Positions 1 through 12,000 of a DNA stretch of 64,000 nucleotides are shown here, in pieces. This DNA is from Rostratula benghalensis. Lineage: Eukaryota > Chordata > Aves > Charadriiformes > Rostratulidae. The stretch covers positions 1,120,559-1,184,558 of the forward strand of contig VXAI01000098.1 of NCBI GenBank assembly GCA_013399305.1. The letters run 5' to 3'. The notes beneath the pieces are model-generated. The model was not told the origin of the DNA, searched no databases, and saw only the letters and a program-made list of their open reading frames with translations. Position numbers and translations under genes: made by a program. Position 1 is the stretch's first letter. Each line of letters begins with the position of its first letter.

Positions 1-3000
1 GGAGAAGGAGAAGGAGAAGGAGAAGGAGAAGGAGAAGGAGAAGGAGAAGGAGAAGAGAAGGAGAAGGAGAAGGAGAAGGAGAAGGAGAAGGAGAAGGAGA
101 AGGAGAAGGAGAAGAGAAGGAGAAGGAGAAGGAGAAGGAGAAGGAGAAGGAGAAGGAGAAGGAGAAGGAGAAGAGAAGGAGAAGGAGAAGGAGAAGGAGA
201 AGGAGAAGGAGAAGGAGAAGGAGAAGGAGAAGAGAAGGAGAAGGAGAAGGAGAAGGAGAAGGAGAAGGAGAAGGAGAAGGAGAAGGAGAAGAGAAGGAGA
301 AGGAGAAGGAGAAGGAGAAGGAGAAGGAGAAGGAGAAGGAGAAGGAGAAGAGAAGGAGAAGGAGAAGGAGAAGGAGAAGGAGAAGGAGAAGGAGAAGGAG
401 AAGGAGAAGAGAAGGAGAAGGAGAAGGAGAAGGAGAAGGAGAAGGAGAAGGAGAAGGAGAAGGAGAAGAGAAGGAGAAGGAGAAGGAGAAGGAGAAGGAG
501 AAGGAGAAGGAGAAGGAGAAGGAGAAGAGAAGGAGAAGGAGAAGGAGAAGGAGAAGGAGAAGGAGAAGGAGAAGGAGAAGGAGAAGAGAAGGAGAAGGAG
601 AAGGAGAAGGAGAAGGAGAAGGAGAAGGAGAAGGAGAAGGAGAAGAGAAGGAGAAGGAGAAGGAGAAGGAGAAGGAGAAGGAGAAGGAGAAGGAGAAGGA
701 GAAGAGAAGGAGAAGGAGAAGGAGAAGGAGAAGGAGAAGGAGAAGGAGAAGGAGAAGGAGAAGAGAAGGAGAAGGAGAAGGAGAAGGAGAAGGAGAAGGA
801 GAAGGAGAAGGAGAAGGAGAAGAGAAGGAGAAGGAGAAGGAGAAGGAGAAGGAGAAGGAGAAGGAGAAGGAGAAGGAGAAGAGAAGGAGAAGGAGAAGGA
901 GAAGGAGAAGGAGAAGGAGAAGGAGAAGGAGAAGGAGAAGAGAAGGAGAAGGAGAAGGAGAAGGAGAAGGAGAAGGAGAAGGAGAAGGAGAAGGAGAAGA
1001 GAAGGAGAAGGAGAAGGAGAAGGAGAAGGAGAAGGAGAAGGAGAAGGAGAAGGAGAAGAGAAGGAGAAGGAGAAGGAGAAGGAGAAGGAGAAGGAGAAGG
1101 AGAAGGAGAAGGAGAAGAGAAGGAGAAGGAGAAGGAGAAGGAGAAGGAGAAGGAGAAGGAGAAGGAGAAGGAGAAGAGAAGGAGAAGGAGAAGGAGAAGG
1201 AGAAGGAGAAGGAGAAGGAGAAGGAGAAGGAGAAGAGAAGGAGAAGGAGAAGGAGAAGGAGAAGGAGAAGGAGAAGGAGAAGGAGAAGGAGAAGAGAAGG
1301 AGAAGGAGAAGGAGAAGGAGAAGGAGAAGGAGAAGGAGAAGGAGAAGGAGAAGAGAAGGAGAAGGAGAAGGAGAAGGAGAAGGAGAAGGAGAAGGAGAAG
1401 GAGAAGGAGAAGAGAAGGAGAAGGAGAAGGAGAAGGAGAAGGAGAAGGAGAAGGAGAAGGAGAAGGAGAAGAGAAGGAGAAGGAGAAGGAGAAGGAGAAG
1501 GAGAAGGAGAAGGAGAAGGAGAAGGAGAAGAGAAGGAGAAGGAGAAGGAGAAGGAGAAGGAGAAGGAGAAGGAGAAGGAGAAGGAGAAGAGAAGGAGAAG
1601 GAGAAGGAGAAGGAGAAGGAGAAGGAGAAGGAGAAGGAGAAGGAGAAGAGAAGGAGAAGGAGAAGGAGAAGGAGAAGGAGAAGGAGAAGGAGAAGGAGAA
1701 GGAGAAGAGAAGGAGAAGGAGAAGGAGAAGGAGAAGGAGAAGGAGAAGGAGAAGGAGAAGGAGAAGAGAAGGAGAAGGAGAAGGAGAAGGAGAAGGAGAA
1801 GGAGAAGGAGAAGGAGAAGGAGAAGAGAAGGAGAAGGAGAAGGAGAAGGAGAAGGAGAAGGAGAAGGAGAAGGAGAAGGAGAAGAGAAGGAGAAGGAGAA
1901 GGAGAAGGAGAAGGAGAAGGAGAAGGAGAAGGAGAAGGAGAAGAGAAGGAGAAGGAGAAGGAGAAGGAGAAGGAGAAGGAGAAGGAGAAGGAGAAGGAGA
2001 AGAGAAGGAGAAGGAGAAGGAGAAGGAGAAGGAGAAGGAGAAGGAGAAGGAGAAGGAGAAGAGAAGGAGAAGGAGAAGGAGAAGGAGAAGGAGAAGGAGA
2101 AGGAGAAGGAGAAGGAGAAGAGAAGGAGAAGGAGAAGGAGAAGGAGAAGGAGAAGGAGAAGGAGAAGGAGAAGGAGAAGAGAAGGAGAAGGAGAAGGAGA
2201 AGGAGAAGGAGAAGGAGAAGGAGAAGGAGAAGGAGAAGAGAAGGAGAAGGAGAAGGAGAAGGAGAAGGAGAAGGAGAAGGAGAAGGAGAAGGAGAAGAGA
2301 AGGAGAAGGAGAAGGAGAAGGAGAAGGAGAAGGAGAAGGAGAAGGAGAAGGAGAAGAGAAGGAGAAGGAGAAGGAGAAGGAGAAGGAGAAGGAGAAGGAG
2401 AAGGAGAAGGAGAAGAGAAGGAGAAGGAGAAGGAGAAGGAGAAGGAGAAGGAGAAGGAGAAGGAGAAGGAGAAGAGAAGGAGAAGGAGAAGGAGAAGGAG
2501 AAGGAGAAGGAGAAGGAGAAGGAGAAGGAGAAGAGAAGGAGAAGGAGAAGGAGAAGGAGAAGGAGAAGGAGAAGGAGAAGGAGAAGGAGAAGAGAAGGAG
2601 AAGGAGAAGGAGAAGGAGAAGGAGAAGGAGAAGGAGAAGGAGAAGGAGAAGAGAAGGAGAAGGAGAAGGAGAAGGAGAAGGAGAAGGAGAAGGAGAAGGA
2701 GAAGGAGAAGAGAAGGAGAAGGAGAAGGAGAAGGAGAAGGAGAAGGAGAAGGAGAAGGAGAAGGAGAAGAGAAGGAGAAGGAGAAGGAGAAGGAGAAGGA
2801 GAAGGAGAAGGAGAAGGAGAAGGAGAAGAGAAGGAGAAGGAGAAGGAGAAGGAGAAGGAGAAGGAGAAGGAGAAGGAGAAGGAGAAGAGAAGGAGAAGGA
2901 GAAGGAGAAGGAGAAGGAGAAGGAGAAGGAGAAGGAGAAGGAGAAGAGAAGGAGAAGGAGAAGGAGAAGGAGAAGGAGAAGGAGAAGGAGAAGGAGAAGG

Positions 3001-6000
3001 AGAAGAGAAGGAGAAGGAGAAGGAGAAGGAGAAGGAGAAGGAGAAGGAGAAGGAGAAGGAGAAGAGAAGGAGAAGGAGAAGGAGAAGGAGAAGGAGAAGG
3101 AGAAGGAGAAGGAGAAGGAGAAGAGAAGGAGAAGGAGAAGGAGAAGGAGAAGGAGAAGGAGAAGGAGAAGGAGAAGGAGAAGAGAAGGAGAAGGAGAAGG
3201 AGAAGGAGAAGGAGAAGGAGAAGGAGAAGGAGAAGGAGAAGAGAAGGAGAAGGAGAAGGAGAAGGAGAAGGAGAAGGAGAAGGAGAAGGAGAAGGAGAAG
3301 AGAAGGAGAAGGAGAAGGAGAAGGAGAAGGAGAAGGAGAAGGAGAAGGAGAAGGAGAAGAGAAGGAGAAGGAGAAGGAGAAGGAGAAGGAGAAGGAGAAG
3401 GAGAAGGAGAAGGAGAAGAGAAGGAGAAGGAGAAGGAGAAGGAGAAGGAGAAGGAGAAGGAGAAGGAGAAGGAGAAGAGAAGGAGAAGGAGAAGGAGAAG
3501 GAGAAGGAGAAGGAGAAGGAGAAGGAGAAGGAGAAGAGAAGGAGAAGGAGAAGGAGAAGGAGAAGGAGAAGGAGAAGGAGAAGGAGAAGGAGAAGAGAAG
3601 GAGAAGGAGAAGGAGAAGGAGAAGGAGAAGGAGAAGGAGAAGGAGAAGGAGAAGAGAAGGAGAAGGAGAAGGAGAAGGAGAAGGAGAAGGAGAAGGAGAA
3701 GGAGAAGGAGAAGAGAAGGAGAAGGAGAAGGAGAAGGAGAAGGAGAAGGAGAAGGAGAAGGAGAAGGAGAAGAGAAGGAGAAGGAGAAGGAGAAGGAGAA
3801 GGAGAAGGAGAAGGAGAAGGAGAAGGAGAAGAGAAGGAGAAGGAGAAGGAGAAGGAGAAGGAGAAGGAGAAGGAGAAGGAGAAGGAGAAGAGAAGGAGAA
3901 GGAGAAGGAGAAGGAGAAGGAGAAGGAGAAGGAGAAGGAGAAGGAGAAGAGAAGGAGAAGGAGAAGGAGAAGGAGAAGGAGAAGGAGAAGGAGAAGGAGA
4001 AGGAGAAGAGAAGGAGAAGGAGAAGGAGAAGGAGAAGGAGAAGGAGAAGGAGAAGGAGAAGGAGAAGAGAAGGAGAAGGAGAAGGAGAAGGAGAAGGAGA
4101 AGGAGAAGGAGAAGGAGAAGGAGAAGAGAAGGAGAAGGAGAAGGAGAAGGAGAAGGAGAAGGAGAAGGAGAAGGAGAAGGAGAAGAGAAGGAGAAGGAGA
4201 AGGAGAAGGAGAAGGAGAAGGAGAAGGAGAAGGAGAAGGAGAAGAGAAGGAGAAGGAGAAGGAGAAGGAGAAGGAGAAGGAGAAGGAGAAGGAGAAGGAG
4301 AAGAGAAGGAGAAGGAGAAGGAGAAGGAGAAGGAGAAGGAGAAGGAGAAGGAGAAGGAGAAGAGAAGGAGAAGGAGAAGGAGAAGGAGAAGGAGAAGGAG
4401 AAGGAGAAGGAGAAGGAGAAGAGAAGGAGAAGGAGAAGGAGAAGGAGAAGGAGAAGGAGAAGGAGAAGGAGAAGGAGAAGAGAAGGAGAAGGAGAAGGAG
4501 AAGGAGAAGGAGAAGGAGAAGGAGAAGGAGAAGGAGAAGAGAAGGAGAAGGAGAAGGAGAAGGAGAAGGAGAAGGAGAAGGAGAAGGAGAAGGAGAAGAG
4601 AAGGAGAAGGAGAAGGAGAAGGAGAAGGAGAAGGAGAAGGAGAAGGAGAAGGAGAAGAGAAGGAGAAGGAGAAGGAGAAGGAGAAGGAGAAGGAGAAGGA
4701 GAAGGAGAAGGAGAAGAGAAGGAGAAGGAGAAGGAGAAGGAGAAGGAGAAGGAGAAGGAGAAGGAGAAGGAGAAGAGAAGGAGAAGGAGAAGGAGAAGGA
4801 GAAGGAGAAGGAGAAGGAGAAGGAGAAGGAGAAGAGAAGGAGAAGGAGAAGGAGAAGGAGAAGGAGAAGGAGAAGGAGAAGGAGAAGGAGAAGAGAAGGA
4901 GAAGGAGAAGGAGAAGGAGAAGGAGAAGGAGAAGGAGAAGGAGAAGGAGAAGAGAAGGAGAAGGAGAAGGAGAAGGAGAAGGAGAAGGAGAAGGAGAAGG
5001 AGAAGGAGAAGAGAAGGAGAAGGAGAAGGAGAAGGAGAAGGAGAAGGAGAAGGAGAAGGAGAAGGAGAAGAGAAGGAGAAGGAGAAGGAGAAGGAGAAGG
5101 AGAAGGAGAAGGAGAAGGAGAAGGAGAAGAGAAGGAGAAGGAGAAGGAGAAGGAGAAGGAGAAGGAGAAGGAGAAGGAGAAGGAGAAGAGAAGGAGAAGG
5201 AGAAGGAGAAGGAGAAGGAGAAGGAGAAGGAGAAGGAGAAGGAGAAGAGAAGGAGAAGGAGAAGGAGAAGGAGAAGGAGAAGGAGAAGGAGAAGGAGAAG
5301 GAGAAGAGAAGGAGAAGGAGAAGGAGAAGGAGAAGGAGAAGGAGAAGGAGAAGGAGAAGGAGAAGAGAAGGAGAAGGAGAAGGAGAAGGAGAAGGAGAAG
5401 GAGAAGGAGAAGGAGAAGGAGAAGAGAAGGAGAAGGAGAAGGAGAAGGAGAAGGAGAAGGAGAAGGAGAAGGAGAAGGAGAAGAGAAGGAGAAGGAGAAG
5501 GAGAAGGAGAAGGAGAAGGAGAAGGAGAAGGAGAAGGAGAAGAGAAGGAGAAGGAGAAGGAGAAGGAGAAGGAGAAGGAGAAGGAGAAGGAGAAGGAGAA
5601 GAGAAGGAGAAGGAGAAGGAGAAGGAGAAGGAGAAGGAGAAGGAGAAGGAGAAGGAGAAGAGAAGGAGAAGGAGAAGGAGAAGGAGAAGGAGAAGGAGAA
5701 GGAGAAGGAGAAGGAGAAGAGAAGGAGAAGGAGAAGGAGAAGGAGAAGGAGAAGGAGAAGGAGAAGGAGAAGGAGAAGAGAAGGAGAAGGAGAAGGAGAA
5801 GGAGAAGGAGAAGGAGAAGGAGAAGGAGAAGGAGAAGAGAAGGAGAAGGAGAAGGAGAAGGAGAAGGAGAAGGAGAAGGAGAAGGAGAAGGAGAAGAGAA
5901 GGAGAAGGAGAAGGAGAAGGAGAAGGAGAAGGAGAAGGAGAAGGAGAAGGAGAAGAGAAGGAGAAGGAGAAGGAGAAGGAGAAGGAGAAGGAGAAGGAGA

Positions 6001-9000
6001 AGGAGAAGGAGAAGAGAAGGAGAAGGAGAAGGAGAAGGAGAAGGAGAAGGAGAAGGAGAAGGAGAAGGAGAAGAGAAGGAGAAGGAGAAGGAGAAGGAGA
6101 AGGAGAAGGAGAAGGAGAAGGAGAAGGAGAAGAGAAGGAGAAGGAGAAGGAGAAGGAGAAGGAGAAGGAGAAGGAGAAGGAGAAGGAGAAGAGAAGGAGA
6201 AGGAGAAGGAGAAGGAGAAGGAGAAGGAGAAGGAGAAGGAGAAGGAGAAGAGAAGGAGAAGGAGAAGGAGAAGGAGAAGGAGAAGGAGAAGGAGAAGGAG
6301 AAGGAGAAGAGAAGGAGAAGGAGAAGGAGAAGGAGAAGGAGAAGGAGAAGGAGAAGGAGAAGGAGAAGAGAAGGAGAAGGAGAAGGAGAAGGAGAAGGAG
6401 AAGGAGAAGGAGAAGGAGAAGGAGAAGAGAAGGAGAAGGAGAAGGAGAAGGAGAAGGAGAAGGAGAAGGAGAAGGAGAAGGAGAAGAGAAGGAGAAGGAG
6501 AAGGAGAAGGAGAAGGAGAAGGAGAAGGAGAAGGAGAAGGAGAAGAGAAGGAGAAGGAGAAGGAGAAGGAGAAGGAGAAGGAGAAGGAGAAGGAGAAGGA
6601 GAAGAGAAGGAGAAGGAGAAGGAGAAGGAGAAGGAGAAGGAGAAGGAGAAGGAGAAGGAGAAGAGAAGGAGAAGGAGAAGGAGAAGGAGAAGGAGAAGGA
6701 GAAGGAGAAGGAGAAGGAGAAGAGAAGGAGAAGGAGAAGGAGAAGGAGAAGGAGAAGGAGAAGGAGAAGGAGAAGGAGAAGAGAAGGAGAAGGAGAAGGA
6801 GAAGGAGAAGGAGAAGGAGAAGGAGAAGGAGAAGGAGAAGAGAAGGAGAAGGAGAAGGAGAAGGAGAAGGAGAAGGAGAAGGAGAAGGAGAAGGAGAAGA
6901 GAAGGAGAAGGAGAAGGAGAAGGAGAAGGAGAAGGAGAAGGAGAAGGAGAAGGAGAAGAGAAGGAGAAGGAGAAGGAGAAGGAGAAGGAGAAGGAGAAGG
7001 AGAAGGAGAAGGAGAAGAGAAGGAGAAGGAGAAGGAGAAGGAGAAGGAGAAGGAGAAGGAGAAGGAGAAGGAGAAGAGAAGGAGAAGGAGAAGGAGAAGG
7101 AGAAGGAGAAGGAGAAGGAGAAGGAGAAGGAGAAGAGAAGGAGAAGGAGAAGGAGAAGGAGAAGGAGAAGGAGAAGGAGAAGGAGAAGGAGAAGAGAAGG
7201 AGAAGGAGAAGGAGAAGGAGAAGGAGAAGGAGAAGGAGAAGGAGAAGGAGAAGAGAAGGAGAAGGAGAAGGAGAAGGAGAAGGAGAAGGAGAAGGAGAAG
7301 GAGAAGGAGAAGAGAAGGAGAAGGAGAAGGAGAAGGAGAAGGAGAAGGAGAAGGAGAAGGAGAAGGAGAAGAGAAGGAGAAGGAGAAGGAGAAGGAGAAG
7401 GAGAAGGAGAAGGAGAAGGAGAAGGAGAAGAGAAGGAGAAGGAGAAGGAGAAGGAGAAGGAGAAGGAGAAGGAGAAGGAGAAGGAGAAGAGAAGGAGAAG
7501 GAGAAGGAGAAGGAGAAGGAGAAGGAGAAGGAGAAGGAGAAGGAGAAGAGAAGGAGAAGGAGAAGGAGAAGGAGAAGGAGAAGGAGAAGGAGAAGGAGAA
7601 GGAGAAGAGAAGGAGAAGGAGAAGGAGAAGGAGAAGGAGAAGGAGAAGGAGAAGGAGAAGGAGAAGAGAAGGAGAAGGAGAAGGAGAAGGAGAAGGAGAA
7701 GGAGAAGGAGAAGGAGAAGGAGAAGAGAAGGAGAAGGAGAAGGAGAAGGAGAAGGAGAAGGAGAAGGAGAAGGAGAAGGAGAAGAGAAGGAGAAGGAGAA
7801 GGAGAAGGAGAAGGAGAAGGAGAAGGAGAAGGAGAAGGAGAAGAGAAGGAGAAGGAGAAGGAGAAGGAGAAGGAGAAGGAGAAGGAGAAGGAGAAGGAGA
7901 AGAGAAGGAGAAGGAGAAGGAGAAGGAGAAGGAGAAGGAGAAGGAGAAGGAGAAGGAGAAGAGAAGGAGAAGGAGAAGGAGAAGGAGAAGGAGAAGGAGA
8001 AGGAGAAGGAGAAGGAGAAGAGAAGGAGAAGGAGAAGGAGAAGGAGAAGGAGAAGGAGAAGGAGAAGGAGAAGGAGAAGAGAAGGAGAAGGAGAAGGAGA
8101 AGGAGAAGGAGAAGGAGAAGGAGAAGGAGAAGGAGAAGAGAAGGAGAAGGAGAAGGAGAAGGAGAAGGAGAAGGAGAAGGAGAAGGAGAAGGAGAAGAGA
8201 AGGAGAAGGAGAAGGAGAAGGAGAAGGAGAAGGAGAAGGAGAAGGAGAAGGAGAAGAGAAGGAGAAGGAGAAGGAGAAGGAGAAGGAGAAGGAGAAGGAG
8301 AAGGAGAAGGAGAAGAGAAGGAGAAGGAGAAGGAGAAGGAGAAGGAGAAGGAGAAGGAGAAGGAGAAGGAGAAGAGAAGGAGAAGGAGAAGGAGAAGGAG
8401 AAGGAGAAGGAGAAGGAGAAGGAGAAGGAGAAGAGAAGGAGAAGGAGAAGGAGAAGGAGAAGGAGAAGGAGAAGGAGAAGGAGAAGGAGAAGAGAAGGAG
8501 AAGGAGAAGGAGAAGGAGAAGGAGAAGGAGAAGGAGAAGGAGAAGGAGAAGAGAAGGAGAAGGAGAAGGAGAAGGAGAAGGAGAAGGAGAAGGAGAAGGA
8601 GAAGGAGAAGAGAAGGAGAAGGAGAAGGAGAAGGAGAAGGAGAAGGAGAAGGAGAAGGAGAAGGAGAAGAGAAGGAGAAGGAGAAGGAGAAGGAGAAGGA
8701 GAAGGAGAAGGAGAAGGAGAAGGAGAAGAGAAGGAGAAGGAGAAGGAGAAGGAGAAGGAGAAGGAGAAGGAGAAGGAGAAGGAGAAGAGAAGGAGAAGGA
8801 GAAGGAGAAGGAGAAGGAGAAGGAGAAGGAGAAGGAGAAGGAGAAGAGAAGGAGAAGGAGAAGGAGAAGGAGAAGGAGAAGGAGAAGGAGAAGGAGAAGG
8901 AGAAGAGAAGGAGAAGGAGAAGGAGAAGGAGAAGGAGAAGGAGAAGGAGAAGGAGAAGGAGAAGAGAAGGAGAAGGAGAAGGAGAAGGAGAAGGAGAAGG

Positions 9001-12000
9001 AGAAGGAGAAGGAGAAGGAGAAGAGAAGGAGAAGGAGAAGGAGAAGGAGAAGGAGAAGGAGAAGGAGAAGGAGAAGGAGAAGAGAAGGAGAAGGAGAAGG
9101 AGAAGGAGAAGGAGAAGGAGAAGGAGAAGGAGAAGGAGAAGAGAAGGAGAAGGAGAAGGAGAAGGAGAAGGAGAAGGAGAAGGAGAAGGAGAAGGAGAAG
9201 AGAAGGAGAAGGAGAAGGAGAAGGAGAAGGAGAAGGAGAAGGAGAAGGAGAAGGAGAAGAGAAGGAGAAGGAGAAGGAGAAGGAGAAGGAGAAGGAGAAG
9301 GAGAAGGAGAAGGAGAAGAGAAGGAGAAGGAGAAGGAGAAGGAGAAGGAGAAGGAGAAGGAGAAGGAGAAGGAGAAGAGAAGGAGAAGGAGAAGGAGAAG
9401 GAGAAGGAGAAGGAGAAGGAGAAGGAGAAGGAGAAGAGAAGGAGAAGGAGAAGGAGAAGGAGAAGGAGAAGGAGAAGGAGAAGGAGAAGGAGAAGAGAAG
9501 GAGAAGGAGAAGGAGAAGGAGAAGGAGAAGGAGAAGGAGAAGGAGAAGGAGAAGAGAAGGAGAAGGAGAAGGAGAAGGAGAAGGAGAAGGAGAAGGAGAA
9601 GGAGAAGGAGAAGAGAAGGAGAAGGAGAAGGAGAAGGAGAAGGAGAAGGAGAAGGAGAAGGAGAAGGAGAAGAGAAGGAGAAGGAGAAGGAGAAGGAGAA
9701 GGAGAAGGAGAAGGAGAAGGAGAAGGAGAAGAGAAGGAGAAGGAGAAGGAGAAGGAGAAGGAGAAGGAGAAGGAGAAGGAGAAGGAGAAGAGAAGGAGAA
9801 GGAGAAGGAGAAGGAGAAGGAGAAGGAGAAGGAGAAGGAGAAGGAGAAGAGAAGGAGAAGGAGAAGGAGAAGGAGAAGGAGAAGGAGAAGGAGAAGGAGA
9901 AGGAGAAGAGAAGGAGAAGGAGAAGGAGAAGGAGAAGGAGAAGGAGAAGGAGAAGGAGAAGGAGAAGAGAAGGAGAAGGAGAAGGAGAAGGAGAAGGAGA
10001 AGGAGAAGGAGAAGGAGAAGGAGAAGAGAAGGAGAAGGAGAAGGAGAAGGAGAAGGAGAAGGAGAAGGAGAAGGAGAAGGAGAAGAGAAGGAGAAGGAGA
10101 AGGAGAAGGAGAAGGAGAAGGAGAAGGAGAAGGAGAAGGAGAAGAGAAGGAGAAGGAGAAGGAGAAGGAGAAGGAGAAGGAGAAGGAGAAGGAGAAGGAG
10201 AAGAGAAGGAGAAGGAGAAGGAGAAGGAGAAGGAGAAGGAGAAGGAGAAGGAGAAGGAGAAGAGAAGGAGAAGGAGAAGGAGAAGGAGAAGGAGAAGGAG
10301 AAGGAGAAGGAGAAGGAGAAGAGAAGGAGAAGGAGAAGGAGAAGGAGAAGGAGAAGGAGAAGGAGAAGGAGAAGGAGAAGAGAAGGAGAAGGAGAAGGAG
10401 AAGGAGAAGGAGAAGGAGAAGGAGAAGGAGAAGGAGAAGAGAAGGAGAAGGAGAAGGAGAAGGAGAAGGAGAAGGAGAAGGAGAAGGAGAAGGAGAAGAG
10501 AAGGAGAAGGAGAAGGAGAAGGAGAAGGAGAAGGAGAAGGAGAAGGAGAAGGAGAAGAGAAGGAGAAGGAGAAGGAGAAGGAGAAGGAGAAGGAGAAGGA
10601 GAAGGAGAAGGAGAAGAGAAGGAGAAGGAGAAGGAGAAGGAGAAGGAGAAGGAGAAGGAGAAGGAGAAGGAGAAGAGAAGGAGAAGGAGAAGGAGAAGGA
10701 GAAGGAGAAGGAGAAGGAGAAGGAGAAGGAGAAGAGAAGGAGAAGGAGAAGGAGAAGGAGAAGGAGAAGGAGAAGGAGAAGGAGAAGGAGAAGAGAAGGA
10801 GAAGGAGAAGGAGAAGGAGAAGGAGAAGGAGAAGGAGAAGGAGAAGGAGAAGAGAAGGAGAAGGAGAAGGAGAAGGAGAAGGAGAAGGAGAAGGAGAAGG
10901 AGAAGGAGAAGAGAAGGAGAAGGAGAAGGAGAAGGAGAAGGAGAAGGAGAAGGAGAAGGAGAAGGAGAAGAGAAGGAGAAGGAGAAGGAGAAGGAGAAGG
11001 AGAAGGAGAAGGAGAAGGAGAAGGAGAAGAGAAGGAGAAGGAGAAGGAGAAGGAGAAGGAGAAGGAGAAGGAGAAGGAGAAGGAGAAGAGAAGGAGAAGG
11101 AGAAGGAGAAGGAGAAGGAGAAGGAGAAGGAGAAGGAGAAGGAGAAGAGAAGGAGAAGGAGAAGGAGAAGGAGAAGGAGAAGGAGAAGGAGAAGGAGAAG
11201 GAGAAGAGAAGGAGAAGGAGAAGGAGAAGGAGAAGGAGAAGGAGAAGGAGAAGGAGAAGGAGAAGAGAAGGAGAAGGAGAAGGAGAAGGAGAAGGAGAAG
11301 GAGAAGGAGAAGGAGAAGGAGAAGAGAAGGAGAAGGAGAAGGAGAAGGAGAAGGAGAAGGAGAAGGAGAAGGAGAAGGAGAAGAGAAGGAGAAGGAGAAG
11401 GAGAAGGAGAAGGAGAAGGAGAAGGAGAAGGAGAAGGAGAAGAGAAGGAGAAGGAGAAGGAGAAGGAGAAGGAGAAGGAGAAGGAGAAGGAGAAGGAGAA
11501 GAGAAGGAGAAGGAGAAGGAGAAGGAGAAGGAGAAGGAGAAGGAGAAGGAGAAGGAGAAGAGAAGGAGAAGGAGAAGGAGAAGGAGAAGGAGAAGGAGAA
11601 GGAGAAGGAGAAGGAGAAGAGAAGGAGAAGGAGAAGGAGAAGGAGAAGGAGAAGGAGAAGGAGAAGGAGAAGGAGAAGAGAAGGAGAAGGAGAAGGAGAA
11701 GGAGAAGGAGAAGGAGAAGGAGAAGGAGAAGGAGAAGAGAAGGAGAAGGAGAAGGAGAAGGAGAAGGAGAAGGAGAAGGAGAAGGAGAAGGAGAAGAGAA
11801 GGAGAAGGAGAAGGAGAAGGAGAAGGAGAAGGAGAAGGAGAAGGAGAAGGAGAAGAGAAGGAGAAGGAGAAGGAGAAGGAGAAGGAGAAGGAGAAGGAGA
11901 AGGAGAAGGAGAAGAGAAGGAGAAGGAGAAGGAGAAGGAGAAGGAGAAGGAGAAGGAGAAGGAGAAGGAGAAGAGAAGGAGAAGGAGAAGGAGAAGGAGA

